From Algoriphagus resistens (GTDB taxonomy: Bacteria > Bacteroidota > Bacteroidia > Cytophagales > Cyclobacteriaceae): 64,000 nucleotides of DNA. Each line of letters opens with the position of its first letter. Positions within the stretch are counted from its first letter, which is position 1. Made by a program: the position numbers and the translations under genes. Positions 58,189 through 64,000 of this stretch are shown one piece after another. The stretch covers positions 476,624 through 540,623 of the forward strand of contig NZ_LMXN01000003.1 in the NCBI RefSeq assembly GCF_001442615.1. The letters are read 5' to 3'. The notes below the pieces were generated by a model. That model worked only from the letters and a program-made list of their open reading frames with translations, searched no databases and was not told the origin of the DNA.

Positions 58189-59814
58189 TTATAAGCTAAA
58201 ACCCTCGTTAGACACTTGACTTGCCAAAATCAGTGCATTGTACAGATTGGCAATTTTTCCAGATTTAGATAGTTCCGAGAAGGATTTTTCTGATTCGCCT
58301 AGCTGGACATTTACACTAGGTGAAATTCCCGATTCCATAATGATTTTCTTTACCTGTGTGGCATCTAGATCCGGGAAATATGATCTGATCATCGCGGCTA
58401 ATCCAGTGACCGCCGGAGCAGCCATGGAGGTGCCTCCCTGGAATTCATAGGAATCATCAGGCATAGTTGAATAAATCTCATCTCCAGGGGCAAAAATGTC
58501 CACATTTTCCTTTCCGTAATTAGAGAAAACGGCGATCATACCTGACCCAAAGACCGGAGTGAGCGCTCCCACTGTAAGGTAGTTATCCACAAACTCCTGA
58601 GTGTTTGATTCAGGATGATCATTTGGAAATGTCGGATTATCCGGAGAATCCAAATCAATGCCGTCATTTCCAGCCGCATGTACAAAGAGCACATCTTTGG
58701 AAGCGGCATATTTCATGGCTTCATAAACCCATTCTGAATTTGGAGAAAATCCTTTTCCAAAACTTGCATTGATGACTTTAGCGCCATTGTCGACCGCATA
58801 CCGGATGGCCAGCGCAATATCCTTATCGTATTCGTCCCCATTGGGAACGGCCCGGATAGACATAATCTTAACGTTGCTGGCTACTCCATCCACTCCTTTT
58901 TTATTGTTTCGGGTGGCTGCGATGATCCCCGTTACATGTGAACCATGACTTTCATCCGGATTTCTGGAATCCGGATTTCCATTGCCGTACTGGTCATCTG
59001 TAATATCGTAAGGATCATCCCCTACTGGAGTTCTTCCATTGAAATCAACATTCAGGTTGTAATTAACCTGGGTCTCATAATACTTTATTCCTTCTTGAAG
59101 GTCCTTGATCGCAGCTGGAATTTCCTCTCCCATGGTGATTACCTGCATCAACATGCCCACAGTTCTTTCCTCTTGGGTATTTTTGGGTTGATATTCCTCT
59201 AAGTCGGCAAGGGAATAATTCTCTTTCCCTAAAGCGTCCTGGATATTTTTATCTGCCATGGTCACCATAGCATAGATCTGCTTGAGTTGTGGAAGTGCTG
59301 CCTGGGCTTCAGGAAGTTTTTCATTTAGCTTTTCCTGTGCAGCTTCTTGATAGGCTTCATCCCCGATTTTTAAGCGAAGAATCCGGGCCATTTCCATTTG
59401 CTCGTTGTAGGATTCACCCAGGAAATTGTAGCCATGGATATCATCGATATAACCATTTCCATCGTTGTCAATGCCGTCTCCAGGCTTTTCACCCGTATTA
59501 GTCCAAAGAATATCCTTGATGTCCTCATGATCCAGGTCAATGCCTGAATCAATCACCGCCACGATCACCTCTTTGCCTTTTTTCTTTTTCAGAAGTTCTG
59601 CATACGCTCGATCCACGCTCATTCCTGGGACGGTATCTTTTTGTAAATCCAAATGTCCCCAATGTCTGGATTGCTGATCAGTGAGTTCGGCTACTTTGGG
59701 GCTGCTTTCCGTGTAGCTAATAGGAGGAGCTGTCAATACCAATGAGGAATTGCATCCCATCACTAGCAGGCCCATGCCTAGCCCTGCCAAAATTTGAATC
59801 TTGCTTTTAATCAT
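58189..59814 (-). CDS. Subtilisin-like (S8) serine protease lipoprotein
   Basis: The 541-residue protein has a lipoprotein signal (LAGLGMGLLVMGC, lipidated C21) and the catalytic triad D89 (VAVIDSGIDLDHEDI), H290 (ESHGSHVTGI) and S463 (GGTSMAAPAVTG), with the oxyanion asparagine in VHAAGNDGID. The Asp-to-His distance is about 200 residues, against 30-70 in most subtilases: after a calcium-site-like loop (GDGIDNDGNGYIDDIHGYNF) there is an insertion of about 110 helical, lysine/glutamate-rich residues (138-250). It is probably surface or periplasmic. It is monocistronic. Confidence 0.93.
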   Translation of the reverse strand: MIKSKIQILAGLGMGLLVMGCNSSLVLTAPPISYTESSPKVAELTDQQSRHWGHLDLQKDTVPGMSVDRAYAELLKKKKGKEVIVAVIDSGIDLDHEDIKDILWTNTGEKPGDGIDNDGNGYIDDIHGYNFLGESYNEQMEMARILRLKIGDEAYQEAAQEKLNEKLPEAQAALPQLKQIYAMVTMADKNIQDALGKENYSLADLEEYQPKNTQEERTVGMLMQVITMGEEIPAAIKDLQEGIKYYETQVNYNLNVDFNGRTPVGDDPYDITDDQYGNGNPDSRNPDESHGSHVTGIIAATRNNKKGVDGVASNVKIMSIRAVPNGDEYDKDIALAIRYAVDNGAKVINASFGKGFSPNSEWVYEAMKYAASKDVLFVHAAGNDGIDLDSPDNPTFPNDHPESNTQEFVDNYLTVGALTPVFGSGMIAVFSNYGKENVDIFAPGDEIYSTMPDDSYEFQGGTSMAAPAVTGLAAMIRSYFPDLDATQVKKIIMESGISPSVNVQLGESEKSFSELSKSGKIANLYNALILASQVSNEGFSL

Positions 59815-59886
59815 AGTTAAAAGTAACGTCCGAGTTTCAAATAGTTTGGGTTTTTGGTTGTTAAAAATGGTGAAGTATGAGTTGTT

Positions 59887-60297
59887 TTACTTGAATGGGT
59901 GATGAGGAAGTTCAGTAGGATATTTCTTCCCTCTGCCCCAGGCAACAAATGTTGCAGCAATCAGCATGAAAACAGTAAACCCTATCTGGTCGCCTTCTCC
60001 TCTCAAAACATGAAATAGGATGGCAGAAAACATAAGCGCGATGGTTCCAAAAGCAGCATAAACAGTAAGTATCGGACGGATTCGAAGCAAGGGAGGTAAG
60101 GTCAACCCCAGTCCGGCTAACAGATCAGCAATTCCTGATATCCATACCAATTCTGGCTCTTCCTTAATCCAAGGCCAAGGCAGATCGGCTGGGAGAAATA
60201 GCTTCATGAAGCCTGCGTAGATAAATGTGAGGGAAAGTAATATTTGTACTGTCCAAAGGGAAATGTTTAAGGCTTTAGCTCTTTTTGGAATTGTCAT
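59887..60297 (-). CDS. DoxX family membrane protein
   Basis: The 136-residue inner-membrane protein has four helices and DoxX-like features: FIYAGFMKLFLP in the first helix, ELVWISGIADLLAGLGLTLP in the second. DoxX-like proteins are linked to oxidative or thiol stress in several bacteria. The ATG of MTIPKRAKAL is chosen; longer frames upstream run through the HxlR gene and are not real. It is divergent from an HxlR-family regulator, with two palindromic sites between them, so it is the probable target of that regulator. Confidence 0.9.
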   Translation of the reverse strand: MTIPKRAKALNISLWTVQILLSLTFIYAGFMKLFLPADLPWPWIKEEPELVWISGIADLLAGLGLTLPPLLRIRPILTVYAAFGTIALMFSAILFHVLRGEGDQIGFTVFMLIAATFVAWGRGKKYPTELPHHPFK

Positions 60298-60361
60298 AGT
60301 CTGTGAGTCGGTTTGTTTGCGTGCCACAAGATTATATAAATTCGCTTTCCAAATGATATTA

Positions 60362-60395
60362 CTATCCTCGTGGATAGTGCTATCTCTTTGGATAG
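60362..60395. promoter_or_regulatory. Tandem palindromic operator between doxX-like and hxlR-like genes
   Basis: CTATC-N6-GATAG occurs twice, at 60362-60377 and 60380-60395, with identical spacing and an 18-base period. The first copy extends to the perfect ACTATCC-TCGT-GGATAGT. The shape resembles HxlR/DUF24 regulator sites (TACTAT...ATAGTA) and lies 65 bases before the doxX-like start and 20 bases before the regulator's ATG. Confidence 0.8.
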
Positions 60396-60415
60396 TATTG
60401 CAAAAAAATGAAGCT

Positions 60416-60754
60416 ATGATTGCACAGGGAGGTTGTCCTAAAACCATGCTTTCCATCAAAGACGCCTTGGAGGCTTTAGAAGGAAAGTGGAAACTATTGA
60501 TCTTATTTTCCTTGGCTGCAGGTCCAAAACGATTTAAGGAAATCAGCAGGGAAGTAGCAGGAATCACGGATAAAACCTTGTCCAAGGAATTAAAAAGTCT
60601 TGAAACCAATCTATTGATCAACAGAGAAGTAGTTGATTCCTTTCCACCCAAAGTTCAGTATTCAATTACCCCACACGGGATGTCCCTGGAAAAAGTATTG
60701 GATGAGCTACATTTTTGGGGGTTGCTGCACAGAAATAAGATTATGGGAAAGTAG
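60416..60754 (+). CDS. HxlR (DUF24) family winged-helix regulator
   Basis: From the ATG of MIAQGGCPKTM the protein has 112 residues: conserved N-terminal cysteine C7, the first helix and turn LEGKWKLLILFSLAAGPKRF, the recognition region ISREVAGITDKTLSKELKSL and the wing (REVVDSFPPKVQYSITPHG). In firmicutes, C7-type cysteines of this family sense quinones, aldehydes or disulfide stress, so this is likely a redox-sensing repressor of the divergent DoxX gene and itself. A longer in-frame start 63 codons upstream runs through the operator and is rejected. Confidence 0.93.
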   Translation: MIAQGGCPKTMLSIKDALEALEGKWKLLILFSLAAGPKRFKEISREVAGITDKTLSKELKSLETNLLINREVVDSFPPKVQYSITPHGMSLEKVLDELHFWGLLHRNKIMGK

Positions 60755-60857
60755 GTGGCGTCGCTTTCTATAACTGAAAATAGAAATTGTAAATTCGAAA
60801 GGATAAAGAGGCGCAGTTACAAACTCATCCTGGGATGGGGATAAAGTGGGTTGTTGC

Positions 60858-60875
60858 AAACGCTTAAAAGCGTTT
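60858..60875. repeat. 18-bp perfect palindrome in a 290-base intergenic region
   Basis: AAACGCTTAAAAGCGTTT is perfectly self-complementary. It lies between the HxlR gene and the end of the ethanolamine permease gene, where no other gene is visible. It may be a regulator binding site or part of a terminator; no U-tract follows. Confidence 0.6.
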
Positions 60876-61042
60876 CGGAGTTCGGCTAACACTCTCGCCT
60901 TTCTGTTGGCTGATGATACTTTGGAAATCCAATCAACATGTAATGAGTCTTTACTTATCATTGAAAACTAATGGCATCAAAAACTTTATGCTTCCGATAT
61001 AGATAGTAATTGTATTTATTGCAGCATGGATGAAGTAAAATT

Positions 61043-62356
61043 TCACCCCTCCCGCTGATACCAGCGAAAACTCAAATACCCAAAACCCACCAATCCCCAG
61101 AAAAGAGCCATTAATGTCAGGTTGTAAATGCTCATGGCGATCATGGCAATGAAAGCAATTGCCAGGGCAACTGCAGGAAAATAAGGAAATAGTGGAACGC
61201 GGAAAGGACGCTTCAAGTCCGCATGGTTTTTTCTCAAGGCAAAAAAAGCAATCATCGATACGATGTATAATGTCAGTGCACCAAAGCATGCGATGGTGAT
61301 AATTTCACCTGTTTTGCCGGTAAGCAAGGCCAAGATCCCTATGCCCATATTTACGATAAGTGCGTTGACAGGAGTTTTGGTTTTGGGATTCACTTTCCCC
61401 ACAAAAGGAGTTACATAACGCTCTCTTCCCAGTTCCAAGGTGGATCTCCCAGCTGCCAGGATAATCCCATGAAAGGAAGCTACTAACCCGAAAAGCCCGA
61501 CGGTAATCAATAAGTGATACAGGATATTGCTTTCTCCTACGATCTGGGCCAAGGCGAGTGGAAGGGGAGAATCGGAGGCGTCCGTGCTTCCCGGTGGATA
61601 GACTATGGTTTCCCATCCCGCCACTCCGATAGAAGAAGTGAAGGTCAGCAGACATAAAATCACCAAAGTGAAAATCGCTGAACCGAAGCCGATCAGAATA
61701 TTGCGTTGGGGGTTTTTGGCTTCCTCGGCCACATTGGCTACGCCTTCGATAGCGAGGAAAAACCAGATTGCAAAGGGTATAGCCGCAAAAGCTCCTCCCC
61801 AGCCATTCGGTAGGGCATTTTGGGTCAGGTTTTCAAATTTAAATTCGGTAAAACTGACTCCTGAAAAAAGCAGCAATTCAGCCACTGCGATGATGGTAAT
61901 GACCAGTTCGAAATAGGCGGCAAACTTCACCCCGGAGATATTGATCAGCGTAAAAATCAAATAAGCGGTAATTGCAATGGTGGTAATACTGATATCCGGG
62001 AAAAACACGTTGAAATAGGCTCCAATGGCCGCTGCAATGGCCGGAGGGGCGAAAATAAACTCTATGCTCTGTGCCATTCCAGCTAGAAACCCCCAGTTTT
62101 TCCCCAGCCCTAACCTAGCATAGTCAAAAGCCCCTCCGGCTTTGGGAATGGCGCAGGCCATCTCCGTATAGCTAAAGGTAAATGTGACATACATGATGAT
62201 GATAAATAGGGTGGCAACTGCCAGTCCGAGGGTTCCTCCTTCTGCCAAACCGAGGTTCCAGCCGAAGTACATTCCAGAGATGACATAACCCACGCCAAGA
62301 CCCCAAAGCATAAATGGCCCGAGCGTTCGTTTTAATTCAGTTTTTTCCTGATTCAT
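61043..62356 (-). CDS. eat: Ethanolamine permease, APC superfamily
   Basis: The 437-residue transporter has 12 helices and the APC-family N-terminal motif LGPFMLWGLGVGYVISGMYF and GLAEGGTLGLAVATLF; AIPKAGGAFDYARLGLG and FAPPAIAAAIGAYFN follow. It is nearest to ethanolamine permeases that import ethanolamine. Its start overlaps the end of eutC by 20 bases, so eutB, eutC and eat form one operon and the context strongly supports the substrate. The 290-base space after it carries only a palindrome. Confidence 0.92.
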   Translation of the reverse strand: MNQEKTELKRTLGPFMLWGLGVGYVISGMYFGWNLGLAEGGTLGLAVATLFIIIMYVTFTFSYTEMACAIPKAGGAFDYARLGLGKNWGFLAGMAQSIEFIFAPPAIAAAIGAYFNVFFPDISITTIAITAYLIFTLINISGVKFAAYFELVITIIAVAELLLFSGVSFTEFKFENLTQNALPNGWGGAFAAIPFAIWFFLAIEGVANVAEEAKNPQRNILIGFGSAIFTLVILCLLTFTSSIGVAGWETIVYPPGSTDASDSPLPLALAQIVGESNILYHLLITVGLFGLVASFHGIILAAGRSTLELGRERYVTPFVGKVNPKTKTPVNALIVNMGIGILALLTGKTGEIITIACFGALTLYIVSMIAFFALRKNHADLKRPFRVPLFPYFPAVALAIAFIAMIAMSIYNLTLMALFWGLVGFGYLSFRWYQREG

Positions 62357-63098
62357 TTTTTAGGAGATGGGGATCAAAGGTGTCTTTCAAGTGGACACCG
62401 GAAAGTTTCAATCTCAGAGCTTCTGCGCATAAAAAAGCGAGTTTTTCCGCTGCATAGACATAAGGCAAACCGCCTGTTCGGATATTGGAAATGCAGTTTC
62501 GTTTTTCGTCTGTATTTCCTGCTTTTGGGTTGTATGTCAAATATATCCCCATGCTGTAGGGGGAGCTCAAACCGGGTCTTTCCCCGATCAGGATAATGGA
62601 AATTTTACTGGAAAACAGTTCACCTATTTCATCGCTGATGGCTACTCTCCCTTGCTTCACTATGGAAATAGGTGCCAGGGAATGTCCTTTGATTCTAATC
62701 AAAAACTCTTGTAAAAATTGGATTGCATGTGTAGAAATAGCATGGGCACTCAATCCGTCTGCCAGAATAAAGGAAATATCAGTCGCTTCGGTTGTTGAGT
62801 TTTTTATAGCTACGATGGATTCCTTACTAAGCTTTCTTCCCAAATCAGGCCTTTTGATATAAGATTCACGACTTTCTGCCTGACTTGTAAGAATGATGCT
62901 TGGAAGTTTTAAATTCTGGATTTCAGCTTCCAGAGAACTGGTATCCAAACTGGCCCAAACGGCATCTTTGGCAAGGGCATGATCCTTCCTGAACTGGAGC
63001 AATTCCTGAGTTTTCAGGCTTCCGCCCGTCCTTCCCAAAGCGATTCGGGCATCGGTAAAGTCTTTTAGCCTTTTCCATGGATTGGACATTTCACTCAT
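62337..63098 (-). CDS. eutC: Ethanolamine ammonia-lyase small subunit
   Basis: EutC with EutB splits ethanolamine to acetaldehyde and ammonia using adenosylcobalamin. The 253 residues carry DARIALGRTGGSLKTQELL at the N-terminus, FILADGLSAHAISTHA and the ILIGERPGLSSPYSMGIYLT segment that forms part of the cobalamin site, then NCISNIRTGGLPYVYAAEKL. It is slightly shorter than the E. coli protein. Its ATG overlaps the eutB stop by four bases. No carboxysome-like shell gene is near, so this is a non-compartment eut locus as far as the window shows. Confidence 0.97.
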   Translation of the reverse strand: MSEMSNPWKRLKDFTDARIALGRTGGSLKTQELLQFRKDHALAKDAVWASLDTSSLEAEIQNLKLPSIILTSQAESRESYIKRPDLGRKLSKESIVAIKNSTTEATDISFILADGLSAHAISTHAIQFLQEFLIRIKGHSLAPISIVKQGRVAISDEIGELFSSKISIILIGERPGLSSPYSMGIYLTYNPKAGNTDEKRNCISNIRTGGLPYVYAAEKLAFLCAEALRLKLSGVHLKDTFDPHLLKNESGKN

Positions 63099-64000
63099 AG
63101 GTTCAATAGTTTATTCCCATTAATCTCGAGAACTTTTCCTGAAGCATCCGTTAGGTTCATATGGTGCATCCACTCTTCAAATTCCGGTGCTCTTTTCAAT
63201 CCCAACACCTGTCGGATATAGAGTTGATCGTGAAAGGATGTGCTTTGGTAATTCAGCATCACATCATCCGCACCGGGGATACCCATGATAAAATTGCAAC
63301 CGGCCACACCCAGCAGGGTCAGCAGATTGTCCATATCGTCCTGATCCGCGTCGATGTGATTGGTATAACAGATATCACAACCCATGGGCAAGCCCATCAG
63401 TTTACCACAAAAATGATCTTCCAATCCAGCCCGGATCACTTGTTTGCCATCGTAGAGATATTCAGGACCGATGAATCCCACGACGGTATTGACAAGTAAG
63501 GGCTTAAATTTTTTGGCGACGGCATAAGCACGAACTTCGCAGGTTTGCTGATCCACCCCATGGTGGGCATTGGCAGAATGAGCACTTCCCTGTCCAGTTT
63601 CGAAGTACATAAAGTTGTCCCCGATACTCCCGCGGTTCAATTCTTTTCCCGCCTGAAAAGCTTCTTCCAAAGTATGCATACTAAAACCAAAACTGGTATT
63701 GGTAGCTTCGGTCCCTCCGATGGATTGAAAAATCAGATCGACCGGAGCCTTCTTGTTGATCAGTTCCAAGGTCGTGGTGACATGGGAAAGGATGCAGGAT
63801 TGGGTGGGAATATCATATTGAAGACGGAGCTTTTCCAGCATTTCCAGTAAGCGAAGCGTAGTCTCTGCTGAATCCGAAACCGGGTTAATGCCGATCACCG
63901 CATCGCCTACACCGTAGAGCAGGCCATCGATGGTACTTGCCATAATCCCCTTCGCATCGTCTGTGGCATGATTGGGCTGAAGACGGGTAGAAAAGTGTCC
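63095..64000 (-). CDS. eutB: Ethanolamine ammonia-lyase large subunit (partial)
   Basis: The last 301 codons of eutB are present; the frame runs off the right edge without a start, beginning GHFSTRLQPNHATDDAKG in the window. The barrel motifs are clear: GDAVIGINPVSDSAETTL, IGGTEATNTSFGFSMHTL, FETGQGSAHSANAHHGVDQQ, GMPMGCD-type GLPMGCDICYTNHIDAD and FIMGIPGADDVMLNYQ. These residues line the ethanolamine and adenosylcobalamin sites. The internal methionine 19 codons from the window edge is not the start. The eutA reactivase and upstream genes lie outside the window. Confidence 0.97.
   Translation of the reverse strand, partial: GHFSTRLQPNHATDDAKGIMASTIDGLLYGVGDAVIGINPVSDSAETTLRLLEMLEKLRLQYDIPTQSCILSHVTTTLELINKKAPVDLIFQSIGGTEATNTSFGFSMHTLEEAFQAGKELNRGSIGDNFMYFETGQGSAHSANAHHGVDQQTCEVRAYAVAKKFKPLLVNTVVGFIGPEYLYDGKQVIRAGLEDHFCGKLMGLPMGCDICYTNHIDADQDDMDNLLTLLGVAGCNFIMGIPGADDVMLNYQSTSFHDQLYIRQVLGLKRAPEFEEWMHHMNLTDASGKVLEINGNKLLNL

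Noticed and set aside
60227..60415. 63-codon N-terminal extension of the HxlR regulator
   Set aside because: It runs through the tandem operators and the divergent doxX-like promoter region; the 112-residue form matches the family and begins just before the conserved cysteine.
60707..60961. Minus-strand open frame of 84 codons after the HxlR gene
   Set aside because: Starts inside non-coding sequence, contains the 18-bp palindrome and has no recognisable features.
1..64000. CRISPR arrays, prophage, insertion sequences, tRNA and rRNA genes
   Set aside because: No regularly spaced repeats, no integrase or transposase, no tRNA cloverleaf or rRNA sequence seen on reading both strands; short tRNA genes could still be missed by eye.

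Overview
The window is a chromosomal segment of a member of the Bacteroidota, most likely order Cytophagales and close to the Cyclobacteriaceae (an Algoriphagus-like organism is my guess; the phylum is much safer than the genus). Reasons: almost no gene has a Shine-Dalgarno sequence, several genes are preceded by the Bacteroidota -7 promoter element TAnnTTTG, lipoproteins and TonB-era envelope genes are of Bacteroidota type (LptC, PpiD-like SurA-N protein, DUF4783, DUF493), and base composition is moderate (low-to-mid 40s % GC by eye). There is no rRNA, tRNA, prophage, IS element or CRISPR array that I can see. Genes are packed on both strands with short operons.

Layout. 1-9.9 kb: end of a membrane-anchored regulator, radA, polA, small membrane proteins, an exported amidase, a lipoprotein coupled to gpmI. 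10-14 kb: DUF4783-nadC, a META lipoprotein, corA-queG, and a toxin-antitoxin pair (DUF6364/PIN) with a clear palindromic operator. 14.7-20 kb: a small degraded gene neighbourhood, a VWA/AAA+ chelatase-like pair, DUF1304, an RNA cytosine methyltransferase. 19.8-23.3 kb: a gene-poor kilobase ending in a cobalamin riboswitch in front of metE. 23.7-30 kb: M1 peptidase, cytochrome c-sugar dehydrogenase fusion, PAS histidine kinase, hflX. 30.3-37.7 kb: a long co-directional run (rfbC, CpsB-type phosphatase, NAD-dependent epimerase, TPR protein, phosphosulfolactate synthase, DUF368, aroE, purU). 37.7-43.6 kb: alr, tag, nhaD, an amino-acid dehydrogenase, anmK. 43.7-53.6 kb: coaX, an outer-membrane protein, a TPR protein, lptC, CNNM-type transporter, PpiD-like chaperone, DUF493, pterin dehydratase, rsmI, inositol monophosphatase. 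53.6-58.2 kb: AEC transporter, two small unknowns, glyA, tatC, rpiB. 58.2-64 kb: a subtilisin-like lipoprotein, a DoxX/HxlR divergent pair with tandem operators, and an ethanolamine operon (eutB-eutC-eat) cut by the window end.

Themes. Vitamin B12 appears at both ends of physiology here: metE (B12-independent) is behind a B12-sensing riboswitch, and EutBC is an adenosylcobalamin enzyme, so the organism should obtain or make cobalamin. The most general signal I found is architectural: seven genes have TAnnTTTG exactly 3-4 nt before the start codon, which predicts leaderless mRNAs. I did not find a convincing new multi-gene defence or metabolic system; the best candidates for follow-up are the leaderless promoters, the toxin-antitoxin operator, the HxlR tandem operator, an orphan phosphosulfolactate synthase and a pair of homologous gene remnants 22 kb apart.
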